A stretch of DNA of 37,510 nt from a virus. The translations under genes and the position numbers were made by a program. Shown here piece by piece: positions 6,719 to 12,138 of the stretch. Location of the stretch: positions 1 through 37,510 of the IMG/VR virus record IMGVR_UViG_3300009128_000060; one strand, given 5' to 3'. Position 1 is the first letter of the stretch, and every line of letters starts with the position of its first letter. Below the pieces are notes generated by a model. The model did not search any database, was not told where the DNA came from, and saw nothing but the letters and a program-made list of their open reading frames with translations.

Positions 6719-6747
6719 ATTATATACCATATTGGTCTATAAGTCAA
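6719..6747 (-). promoter_or_regulatory. Strong promoter predicting a leaderless HNH mRNA
   Basis: TTGACT (6747-6742), a 17-nt spacer and a consensus TATAAT (6724-6719) on the minus strand. The usual start point, 7 nt after the -10, falls on the A of ATG 6712, so the transcript would begin with AUG. The -35 lies just after the stop of the truncated MTase piece. Confidence 0.8.
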
Positions 6748-6748
6748 A

Positions 6749-6856
6749 TTACAAAGCCCAATAAGGTGGTGAAGTAATAACCATATCAATACTCTCGTCT
6801 GGGAATGTTTTAAGAATATCTAAACAATCTCCTTGATATATTTTATTTACTTCCAT
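6749..6856 (-). pseudogene. 5' fragment of a second DNA methyltransferase
   Basis: ATG 6856 starts MEVNKIYQGDCLDILKTFPD and ends ...MVITSPPYWAL then TAA, after 35 residues. This is the normal N-terminus of a beta-type MTase cut just after motif IV. It is clearly homologous to the N-terminal piece at 6218-6093 (GEALSVLKTFPDECVDMVITSPPYW). The break is within two codons of the insertion point in the other copy. No downstream MTase sequence follows; the HNH promoter begins directly. It is a remnant and could not methylate DNA alone. Confidence 0.85.
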
Positions 6857-6972
6857 AAGCCTATTTTAATAAGAGTAAGGGTTTTTATCCTTTAATGGGT
6901 TTAAAGCTCAAATTTTATGTAGGTATAAGCTAGAAACCGCCTTTTTTGAGGGGGGTCTCCCTATTTAGGGAG
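6857..6972 (-). other. Intergenic gap with stop-codon hairpin
   Basis: About 100 nt without a gene. CTCCCT (6957-6962) and AGGGAG (6967-6972) form a 6-bp, 4-nt-loop hairpin that spans the TAG of the zinc-protein gene. No U-tract follows on the transcript side, so it is not a clear rho-independent terminator; it may protect or process the RNA. Confidence 0.4.
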
Positions 6973-7155
6973 GTGTTTATCACAATAATCTATTACCCCC
7001 TTCTTTTCAATAATTCCTGTAATGTGACTATAACAGAATTTATTTTTACAGATTGAGCATTTAGCCATTGGATTGGTGTAGCTTACTGGTGTATCACAAG
7101 TATTACATCTTCCTCTTGGTATTGCTTTTAATCTGTCTTTAGTTGCTTGATCCAT
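6961..7155 (-). CDS. Double zinc-finger protein with PHD/FYVE-like spacing
   Basis: I choose ATG 7155 (MDQATKDRLKAIPRG), 1 nt after the stop of the upstream gene; the in-frame ATG at 7212 lies deep inside that gene. The 64 residues carry C-x2-C-x12-C-x2-C-x4-C-x2-H-x13-C-x2-H (CNTC, CSIC, CYSH, CDKH), eight ligands whose spacing fits a cross-brace two-zinc fold of the PHD/FYVE/RING kind. It follows the ssDNA-binding-like gene. Phage function is unknown; protein or nucleic-acid binding is inferred. Confidence 0.65.
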   Translation of the reverse strand: MDQATKDRLKAIPRGRCNTCDTPVSYTNPMAKCSICKNKFCYSHITGIIEKKGVIDYCDKHLPK

Positions 7156-7156
7156 A

Positions 7157-7735
7157 TTATTTAACAGCCTCCTCTGGATCAACTTCTTTAGGTTCAGCAA
7201 AAGGATCATCATTAGTCATTAAAGCTTGTAAATCAATATAAGTAGTATCAAACTCTTTTTTAATCTCTTCAGCTAAAGGAGTAGGAGGACGTGGAGTTAC
7301 TTCATACTTGGTATCATTAAACTCCATTCCAGTTCTTTTAATTACTATGTCGTAGTTTTGAGGATTACCCCACGCTTTATCACAATGCAAAGTGTAGAGA
7401 GTGTCGTGGATAGTAGATTGAGTAACTTCTAAGATTTTAACTGCACCTTTGTAACCAGTTACTTCTCCTGCATCATTTTTGATAGGAGTATCTTCATAAT
7501 CCCATACAGGAAAAGCCCAAAAATGTTTAACTGGTCTTTTAGGGTTGATAGGCTTTGGAGCTGAATCCATACCAGTATAAGGAGTTCTTACTGGCTTATT
7601 ATCCTCTGTCCAGTCTTCCCAACCTAGTAAAGCATCTCCTAAAATACGAATAGGATAACTGCCTTCTTTTTTAAATCTAAGATAACGACTTGATTGTTGT
7701 GGAGCTTCATAACCTCCTGGTAAAAATGTGTTCAT
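7157..7735 (-). CDS. Single-stranded DNA-binding-like protein
   Basis: 192 residues. An N-terminal part reads SSRYLRFKKEGSYPIRILGD, followed by GWEDWTEDNKPVRTPY, FWAFPVWDYE and a central KGAVKILEVTQSTIHDTLYT, resembling phage-type OB-fold ssDNA-binding proteins with many aromatic residues on the strands. The C-terminus is strongly acidic (DDPFAEPKEVDPEEA), as is typical of SSB tails that recruit partners. It lies downstream of the candidate origin region with only small genes between. It would coat ssDNA in replication or recombination. The call is by pattern, not alignment. Confidence 0.65.
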   Translation of the reverse strand: MNTFLPGGYEAPQQSSRYLRFKKEGSYPIRILGDALLGWEDWTEDNKPVRTPYTGMDSAPKPINPKRPVKHFWAFPVWDYEDTPIKNDAGEVTGYKGAVKILEVTQSTIHDTLYTLHCDKAWGNPQNYDIVIKRTGMEFNDTKYEVTPRPPTPLAEEIKKEFDTTYIDLQALMTNDDPFAEPKEVDPEEAVK

Positions 7736-7758
7736 AATGTTTTGGTTAATTAATAAGT

Positions 7759-7902
7759 TTATTTAATTAATGGAATTAATCTTGATAGATGTTTCATTGC
7801 TTGGGCAATCCAAAAATCTTTATCTTCTTTATTAATATCTCCATCAATGGCATCAACTAAACATTCTAATGCTTCTTGTAATTCTTTTTTTGCTTCTTCC
7901 AT
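7759..7902 (-). CDS. 47-residue helical acidic protein
   Basis: ATG 7902 begins MEEAKKELQEALECLVDAID and continues to FWIAQAMKHLSRLIPLIK. It is likely two amphipathic helices, mixed charge, cytoplasmic. It lies just upstream of the ssDNA-binding-like gene. The leader is AATATTATG with no GGAGG. No family is recognised. Confidence 0.5.
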   Translation of the reverse strand: MEEAKKELQEALECLVDAIDGDINKEDKDFWIAQAMKHLSRLIPLIK

Positions 7903-7989
7903 AATATTAATCTCTTAGATAATGCTCCAGATAACCCGTACGAGATATAGCCTTGTCTCATTTAGTCGAGATGCTAAGCTATTTAGGTA
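7903..7989 (-). other. Short spacer, no gene supported
   Basis: A 31-codon frame (MRQGYISYGLSGALSK...) starts in this spacer and overlaps the 47-residue gene in another frame. It lacks supporting features. No terminator or promoter was found. Confidence 0.3.
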
Positions 7990-8118
7990 CTAAGTATCTA
8001 GAACATTGTCTAAGTTATTAATTTTTATTTTATAGCCTTTCTTTAATTTAGTAGAGTTTCTTACTTTAATCCACTTGTTATTAATTAATTGCCTGAATAC
8101 TACTGATTTATTTTTCAT
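7990..8118 (-). CDS. 42-residue basic protein
   Basis: ATG 8118 lies inside the end of the upstream 49-residue gene (11-nt overlap), suggesting coupling. The product (MKNKSVVFRQLINNKWIKVR..., ending NNLDNVLDT) is basic, with possible strands. No family or function is recognised. Confidence 0.45.
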   Translation of the reverse strand: MKNKSVVFRQLINNKWIKVRNSTKLKKGYKIKINNLDNVLDT

Positions 8119-8257
8119 TTCTTTTCTTATTTAAAATACCATCTAAATATTTAGCAATACTTGTTTTGCCTTTCTTTTTTTTTAAAAAGTCCAAATTAAC
8201 TTTTCTTATTCTTACTAAGTGTTTAAACTCTGAATTGTCCCACTTATTCTTTACCAT
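8108..8257 (-). CDS. 49-residue basic leader-operon protein
   Basis: First gene after the control region: ATG 8257, product MVKNKWDNSEFKHLVRIRKV then KGKTSIAKYLDGILNKKRNE. It is basic and short. The TSIAKYLDGIL helix recalls small ribbon-helix-helix regulators, but this is weak. Two palindromes lie just before its start and could be its operator. It is translated from the mRNA carrying the 8417-8504 and 8285-8344 structures. Confidence 0.5.
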   Translation of the reverse strand: MVKNKWDNSEFKHLVRIRKVNLDFLKKKKGKTSIAKYLDGILNKKRNEK

Positions 8258-8260
8258 ATT

Positions 8261-8286
8261 GTTTACTTAGTAAACTTAGTTAACTA
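8261..8286. promoter_or_regulatory. Two adjacent palindromes (operator-like)
   Basis: GTTTACTTAGTAAAC (8261-8275, perfect 7-bp arms around one base) and TAGTTAACTA (8277-8286, perfect 10-bp palindrome) lie 4 nt upstream of ATG 8257. They could be a repressor site or affect translation of the first gene. Confidence 0.45.
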
Positions 8287-8344
8287 TTACCCCCTCCCCC
8301 ATAGGGGCAACCTCTAAACGAGGTTATGGGGTATGGGGGTAATA
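8285..8344 (-). other. Large 22-bp stem-loop in the early leader
   Basis: Arms pair in three blocks: TATTACCCCC (8285-8294) with 8335-8344 (10 bp), CCCCAT (8297-8302) with 8326-8331 (6 bp), AACCTC (8309-8314) with 8320-8325 (6 bp); the loop is TAAAC and a 6-nt bulge AGGGGC lies on one side. The G/C content is far above the surroundings. There is no U-tract, so it is not a terminator. It may be a regulatory RNA, an origin hairpin or a replication-protein site. Confidence 0.7.
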
Positions 8345-8410
8345 CAGCAGTGCGTAGTTCCTTGTTTTAAAAGGTGAACTAGAGTAAGTCCTTATTTATT
8401 TGGGATTTTT

Positions 8411-8485
8411 TTATTTAAAAACCCGTAAAAAACTATCTGCCGTCCGCCACCCACGTGGTTTCTTCAGATAGCCTTTTACAGGCAT
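8411..8485 (-). CDS. Possible 24-residue leader peptide
   Basis: ATG 8485 opens MPVKGYLKKPRGW then RTADSFLRVFK, with TAA at 8413-8411. It crosses the full long stem of the structured leader, so ribosomes on it would open that stem. No Shine-Dalgarno is visible. It may be a regulatory peptide or chance. Confidence 0.3.
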   Translation of the reverse strand: MPVKGYLKKPRGWRTADSFLRVFK

Positions 8486-8504
8486 TTAATGTGGGTTTGG
8501 ACGG
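8417..8504 (-). ncRNA. Structured leader RNA with pseudoknot topology
   Basis: In transcript order: CCGTCC (8504-8499) and ACCCAC (8496-8491); then a 15-nt arm (8479-8465); then GTGGGT (8454-8449) and GGACGG (8445-8440), which pair with the first blocks; then CAGATAG... (8439-8425), which pairs with the 15-nt arm over all 15 positions, including two G-U. A U5 tract follows at 8421-8417. The two helices cross, so they form a pseudoknot or exclude each other. The long helix plus U-tract looks like a terminator and the other helix like its competitor. It lies just after the 8552-8524 promoter. Confidence 0.65.
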
Positions 8505-8514
8505 TTTATTAGAT

Positions 8515-8598
8515 TGTGGATAAAATATAGCATAGTCTAAAAATAGTGTCAACACTTTTTATTAGGCTAATCTTAGCCAAGTAAAATATTTATACACA
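8515..8598. other. Candidate replication origin: two DnaA boxes
   Basis: TTATCCACA on the minus strand (8523-8515) and TTATACACA on the plus strand (8590-8598) both match the DnaA-box consensus TTATNCACA without mismatch. Between and beside them the DNA is very A/T-rich. The minus-strand box begins right after the -10 hexamer of the promoter, so DnaA could both repress that promoter and open the DNA. There are only two boxes, so this is a candidate. Confidence 0.5.
8524..8552 (-). promoter_or_regulatory. Strong sigma70-type early promoter
   Basis: TTGACA (8552-8547), a 17-nt spacer, TATATT (8529-8524). The -35 sits in a short inverted repeat AGTGTTGACACT, a possible operator. It faces the early genes (8257 downward) and lies beyond the late terminator at 8631-8604. 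Confidence 0.85.
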
Positions 8599-8603
8599 GG
8601 CAT

Positions 8604-8631
8604 AAAAAAACTCCCCCGATTAAAGGGGAGT
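8604..8631 (-). terminator. Rho-independent terminator of the late/lysis operon
   Basis: On the minus strand, ACTCCCC (8631-8625), an 8-nt loop, GGGGAGT (8616-8610), then a run of T down to 8604. It follows the last small lysis-region gene and precedes the early promoter. Confidence 0.9.
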
Positions 8632-8667
8632 ACAAAGTTTTGTTTTAGGCCTCTATATAATAAGACG

Positions 8668-8766
8668 TTAACTGAGTGGATTCGTTACAGTTAAAATAGT
8701 AAAAGAAGCCAAAAAAGCCAATAAGAATAACAGTATAAATAAAGATATTGCTATTAAGTTATTCAT
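8668..8766 (-). CDS. 32-residue membrane peptide
   Basis: ATG 8766 overlaps the previous TGA (ATGA). The peptide MNNLIAISLFILLFLLAFLA is almost wholly hydrophobic, with a polar end (TVTNPLS). It is the last gene before the terminator and lies in the lysis region, so a holin-like or accessory membrane role is possible. Its size alone cannot prove function. Confidence 0.5.
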   Translation of the reverse strand: MNNLIAISLFILLFLLAFLASFTILTVTNPLS

Positions 8767-8870
8767 TTCCGTTTATTACATCTTAAACATACCTTATAAG
8801 AAGGAAAATTAGAGAATAACCCTTCGTGGTATTCCCATTTATGTATTCCTATAAAGCAAAGCCACTTCAT
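8763..8870 (-). CDS. 35-residue zinc-knuckle protein
   Basis: ATG 8870 overlaps the holin stop (ATGA). The sequence MKWLCFIGIHKWEYHEG ends KVCLRCNKRK. The layout C...HKW...C-x2-C matches the small phage/prophage proteins of the DUF1660 type (MKxLCxxxxHKW...CLRC). It could bind one zinc. The function of that family is not known to me. Confidence 0.6.
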   Translation of the reverse strand: MKWLCFIGIHKWEYHEGLFSNFPSYKVCLRCNKRK

Positions 8871-9073
8871 TTAACTAAAGTCTTTGAACCAAATGCTACT
8901 GGGTCTTTAGAAATTAAACCTACAATCAACTGAACTAACCCAAATCCAGTCATTACTAATTCTGGTAAAACTTCTGCCATTGTTTTCTCACCTGTAAAGA
9001 TAAGAGAAACACCTGTGATTAACGCTATGACACCAGTCCATAGACGTTTACTGCGAAACCATTGTTTTTCCAT
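8867..9073 (-). CDS. Holin-like protein
   Basis: 68 residues: basic N-terminus (MEKQWFRSKRLW), a first hydrophobic stretch (TGVIALITGVSLIFTG, about 13-28), a polar turn, a second stretch (LVMTGFGLVQLIVGLIS, about 39-55) and a basic end. Two spans, small size and position 9 nt after the cell-wall hydrolase gene fit a holin that permeabilises the inner membrane. It has ATGA coupling to the next small gene. No specific holin family is named. Confidence 0.7.
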   Translation of the reverse strand: MEKQWFRSKRLWTGVIALITGVSLIFTGEKTMAEVLPELVMTGFGLVQLIVGLISKDPVAFGSKTLVK

Positions 9074-9082
9074 ATGTTTTTT

Positions 9083-10198
9083 TTAATGTTTAAACTTATC
9101 ACTACCTTTCACGTCATCAAAGCCTTGTACCTTGATTCCTTGCAAAGTAGCGTAATCTTTTAATTGTTTGAACTTATCTTCGGTAATTCCTTTCAACTCA
9201 CCCTCTTTGGTTGCATCATTTAAACCAATATTGACTCTGCCTTGTACCCATTCATCATTTGTCCACCAACCTAGATATTTGATAAGCTCATCACTTACAA
9301 AATACATCTCACCATTAGCTTCGTATCTTTGAATACGTTTGCCTTGAAAATTATTATAGACAATTTGACCAGCACTATACTTATCATCCTTAGCTCGTAA
9401 CTTATACTTTTTAACAAAAGCAAATGGATAATCCCAAGCTACTTTCTTAAATGGAGTACCTGACGAATCCTTATAAGAATCTAATATCCACCAGTATTGC
9501 CCGTATTCAGCACCTACTGCAATGCCACCAGTCCAATGATTATCATTAGCCCAATTAGGTTTGTAGTAAATACCATTCTTTTGATACCAAGCAGCAACAC
9601 CTACTCCTAGAGGCGAAAACTGTAATTGATGATACATAATATCTTGTATGGTATTAACAGGACTAGGGAACAACCACTCATGTCCAAAGTCCCATCGGTC
9701 TTTCCACTTTGCAGCTTCAGCCATCATTGCAGGAGTAGGAGTCATTATAAGATCGGTTTTCTTCTTCATCTCTCTAGTAAATGGATATGTACCAGCAGGA
9801 AACATACCATACTTACGAATAGCCTCTGCTACCTTATGGGGACTACCTCCTCTATAAGGGCTAACATTAGCCAAATTAGCCAAAGGAATCTCATCGTACT
9901 CCTCATACTCTCCGTACTTAGCTAATTGAATAAGTTGAATCATATTCTCTGTACCAAATACAGTACAAAACATTGATTCAATTCTTTTTCTTTGAGCTTC
10001 AAAAGCAAGACGTTCAGCTTCAGGTTTCCAATTCCTGTCGGCTTTTAAGACAGTCTCCTTACCAAACTTAGCTCCTAGCTCACCAACTAAACTAGAGTAG
10101 TGATCTCCGTCAGCGTCTATCAGCTTTTGTTCTGCCTTAGCATCAAAGCCTTCATTCTTTTGTCTAACAAATCTAATTGCCTGATTTAATAATTCCAT
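9083..10198 (-). CDS. Papain-fold cysteine peptidase, probable endolysin
   Basis: 371 residues. A papain-like triad can be proposed: Cys78 in SMFCTVFGTENMI at the start of a helix, His221 in NDNHWTGGIAVGAEYG, and Asp240 in WWILDSYKDSSGTPF; the NHW-GG and ILDSY spacing is that of C1-type peptidases. The N-terminal 70 residues are helical. After about residue 265, the KYKLRAKDDKYSAGQI and GRINIGL-like regions may form a small binding domain. It lies next to the holin-like gene, with an HNH gene upstream. It could cleave peptidoglycan cross-links or a proteinaceous wall. The substrate is not known. Confidence 0.65.
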   Translation of the reverse strand: MELLNQAIRFVRQKNEGFDAKAEQKLIDADGDHYSSLVGELGAKFGKETVLKADRNWKPEAERLAFEAQRKRIESMFCTVFGTENMIQLIQLAKYGEYEEYDEIPLANLANVSPYRGGSPHKVAEAIRKYGMFPAGTYPFTREMKKKTDLIMTPTPAMMAEAAKWKDRWDFGHEWLFPSPVNTIQDIMYHQLQFSPLGVGVAAWYQKNGIYYKPNWANDNHWTGGIAVGAEYGQYWWILDSYKDSSGTPFKKVAWDYPFAFVKKYKLRAKDDKYSAGQIVYNNFQGKRIQRYEANGEMYFVSDELIKYLGWWTNDEWVQGRVNIGLNDATKEGELKGITEDKFKQLKDYATLQGIKVQGFDDVKGSDKFKH

Positions 10199-10243
10199 AT
10201 ATTTAGTTGTTAATTATTTAGTGGGGCAGCCTTTCGTCTGCCT
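10199..10243 (-). other. Short hairpin between HNH and hydrolase genes
   Basis: GGCAG (10225-10229) and CTGCC (10238-10242) form a small stem after the HNH stop. There is no U-tract, so termination is unlikely. Confidence 0.3.
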
Positions 10244-10468
10244 TTAAGCAAGAAACGCATCTAAGATATAATAATACTTTACCTCGTCAAGTCTTTCTTT
10301 TACAGGGATCATCATCTCTAAATCATCATGACACTCACGACAAATAAGGATTGTTTCATCACTTCTGAAAAATCTTTTGGGTAAAATGTGATGAACTGTT
10401 AATTGTTTTCTTTGATGACATTTAGGACATTCCCCATATTTTCGTTGCTGCTTGCATCGTTTTTTCAT
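10244..10468 (-). CDS. Small HNH endonuclease
   Basis: 74 residues, a minimal HNH: CPKCHQRKQLTVHHILPKRF and ILICRECHDDLE, i.e. two C-x2-C pairs with HH in between, the beta-beta-alpha-metal fold. GGGAG lies before the start. It inserts between a small membrane gene and the hydrolase gene, where it looks like a freestanding mobile nuclease. A packaging-associated HNH role is less likely because the terminase is over 20 kb away. Confidence 0.8.
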   Translation of the reverse strand: MKKRCKQQRKYGECPKCHQRKQLTVHHILPKRFFRSDETILICRECHDDLEMMIPVKERLDEVKYYYILDAFLA

Positions 10469-10493
10469 CTCTCGCTCCCATATATAAATGAAC

Positions 10494-10646
10494 TTATTTT
10501 TTAAAGTCGTATTTACTTGGATCGTAATTTGGACTATCTAAATCTTTATATATATCTTCATCGGTTATATCCAATGTAAATGAATAATCAAGAGATTTAA
10601 TTATCCACCAAATTATTATTATTGAGATTATTAAAATGATCGCCAT
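10494..10646 (-). CDS. 50-residue single-span membrane protein
   Basis: ATG 10646 overlaps the previous gene by 16 nt. MAIILIISIIIIWWIIK is a clear membrane segment, followed by a 33-residue acidic tail (DITDEDIYKDLDSPNYD). Next to the lysis genes, this could be a spanin-like or antiholin-like protein, but there is no lipobox or other diagnostic feature. Confidence 0.55.
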   Translation of the reverse strand: MAIILIISIIIIWWIIKSLDYSFTLDITDEDIYKDLDSPNYDPSKYDFKK

Positions 10647-10951
10647 CCTATTAAAGCTAATACTGATACAATAAACCCAATTATTATAACCTGAATACTA
10701 CGAGTAAAAAATACTTCTACCCATTTCTTGGTATATTTTTTATCTGCTTCCTTAAAAAATTCTCTATTAGCTTCTAACACAGCAATTTTTATATCTTTTT
10801 TAGTAACCAAACTACTAAGTTTATCTTTAATTTCTTTAAATTGTTGTGCTGTGTTTTCCATAAATTTTCTGGTTTCAGGACTAGGAAATGAATGTTCTTG
10901 ACCATATTCAAACCCTTTGTTATAAATTTTTGTTTTTTCATCTTCGTTCAT
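10631..10951 (-). CDS. Coiled-coil tail-anchored membrane protein
   Basis: 106 residues. The N-terminus MNEDEKTKIYNKGFEYGQEH is soluble, then a coiled coil (NTAQQFKEIKDKLSSLVTKK), and a single membrane span at the C-terminus (SIQVIIIGFIVSVLALIGW) ending RSF. The layout is that of XhlA/hemolysin-type accessory proteins near phage lysis genes, and I assign it tentatively to the lysis module. The start overlaps nothing; it is 2 nt after the surface-protein stop. Confidence 0.55.
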   Translation of the reverse strand: MNEDEKTKIYNKGFEYGQEHSFPSPETRKFMENTAQQFKEIKDKLSSLVTKKDIKIAVLEANREFFKEADKKYTKKWVEVFFTRSIQVIIIGFIVSVLALIGWRSF

Positions 10952-10952
10952 A

Positions 10953-11528
10953 CTAATTCATATTTACGCTAATTACTTGTGGAAGTTCATAAGTTATTTC
11001 TAATTGAGGACGATATGAAGCTGTACCATGATCTTGAGAAGCAATCGTAATTATATGAGCAGTAGTACTAATAAAACCATTCCAATAAGCATCCATTTCA
11101 ATATTTGTATAACCTGTTAAATTTACTTCTGCACAAACAGCATCTGCAGTTGATGTTAAACTTTTTGCTCCTGCTGTATTAGTAGTATTAGTACCAAGTA
11201 ATGTTCCATTAGTTATCGTTAATCCATAATCAGTTGTTTCTAATGTTGAACCTGCTGTGTTACTTCCAATATAAACTTTATTATCTATATTCGCATCATT
11301 ACCTGCAAAAGCAGTTACTCGCCAAGAAAGTTTTACTTGAATTACTACTGCATTATCTGGTAAAGAAGAAGTATCAAAAAACATAAAAACATGTTTTTCT
11401 GAAGCATCAACATCTTGTTCATTAGAAGAATTAGCACCAATCAACATCGTTGTAGCAACAGTATTAACACTACTGGTAGTACCATAACCATCTTCACTTG
11501 AACCATTAAATGTTTCTACAGTTGCCAT
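10953..11528 (-). CDS. Beta-rich surface/tail protein
   Basis: I choose ATG 11528 (MATVETFNGSSEDGYGTTSS), which overlaps the nucleotidyltransferase stop (TAATG); the earlier in-frame ATG at 11564 gives an unlikely Arg-rich extension. The 191 residues are Thr/Ser-rich beta sequence: VFMFFDTSSLPDNAVVIQVK, then AHIITIASQDHGTASYRPQL ending with ITYELPQVISV. This is the pattern of DNRLRE/jelly-roll domains found on cell surfaces and phage adhesins. A decoration or receptor-binding role is inferred. Confidence 0.6.
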   Translation of the reverse strand: MATVETFNGSSEDGYGTTSSVNTVATTMLIGANSSNEQDVDASEKHVFMFFDTSSLPDNAVVIQVKLSWRVTAFAGNDANIDNKVYIGSNTAGSTLETTDYGLTITNGTLLGTNTTNTAGAKSLTSTADAVCAEVNLTGYTNIEMDAYWNGFISTTAHIITIASQDHGTASYRPQLEITYELPQVISVNMN

Positions 11529-12136
11529 TATCTTTCTCTCCTTTCTTCTCCTTCTGGAGTCCAATAATCACTATCCCAAACTGGAGCTTCTCTTAATTCT
11601 ACATCGTATCTTCTAGTTTCTGGATTATAGCGACGGTGATAATTATCTGGCATTGGAACTCCATGTTCTCGACCATATAATTGTCTTTCTCCTAGAGAAT
11701 AAATTTCATTATATTCTTTATTATCATGACATTGAAAACGAATTTCTATCATGTGCTTTATTCTCATCGAACAATCATACATCATTTCAGTTATTAAATT
11801 TACATTATTACTTAGTATTTCTTCAACTCTCCTTTGATTTCTAACATTAGCAGCTGCTAATTGAATATCAAAATCTGAAAAAAGTTTTTGAATTCCATAA
11901 GCATAAGAACCACAAATCTCAATATCTTCTATTAAATTTGGTAATTCAGGAGCTTCACATACTCTTGCTAATTCTTCTATAATTTCTTCTATTATAGCTT
12001 GTAAAGTATCTAATTGTTCTTTACTAGCATTTTCAATAAAATCCATATCCCAAAATCGACCTCTTCTACCCCACCAATGAAGATGACCAATAGCTGGATG
12101 ATTTCTTTCTCTAGGTTGTAATAGTATTTCTATCAT
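11528..12136 (-). CDS. Nucleotidyltransferase-fold protein (Pol-beta superfamily)
   Basis: 202 residues. ICGSYAYGIQKLFSDFDIQL contains the superfamily signature GSxAxG-x6-DxD at residues 76-90 (Gly76, Ser77, Gly81, Asp88, Asp90); a third acid may be Glu131 in HMIEIRFQ. A helical segment precedes it (LDTLQAIIEEIIEELARV). This is the minimal nucleotidyltransferase core, which moves NMP to a protein, RNA or small molecule. The charged C-terminus (REAPVWDSDYWTPEGEERRE) is unusual. It lies between a collagen-like fibre and a surface protein, with TAATG coupling. Its substrate is unknown. Confidence 0.75.
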   Translation of the reverse strand: MIEILLQPRERNHPAIGHLHWWGRRGRFWDMDFIENASKEQLDTLQAIIEEIIEELARVCEAPELPNLIEDIEICGSYAYGIQKLFSDFDIQLAAANVRNQRRVEEILSNNVNLITEMMYDCSMRIKHMIEIRFQCHDNKEYNEIYSLGERQLYGREHGVPMPDNYHRRYNPETRRYDVELREAPVWDSDYWTPEGEERRER

Positions 12137-12138
12137 AT

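Noticed and set aside
6857-6960. tRNA gene or rho-independent terminator in this gap
   Set aside because: No cloverleaf or T-loop motif, and the hairpin lacks a U-tract on the transcribed strand.
8285-8344. G-quadruplex interpretation of the G5/C5 tracts
   Set aside because: The tracts are fully explained by a strong hairpin with long complementary arms.
9626-9925. Plus-strand frames opposite the hydrolase gene
   Set aside because: Antisense shadows of a gene with a recognisable catalytic pattern.
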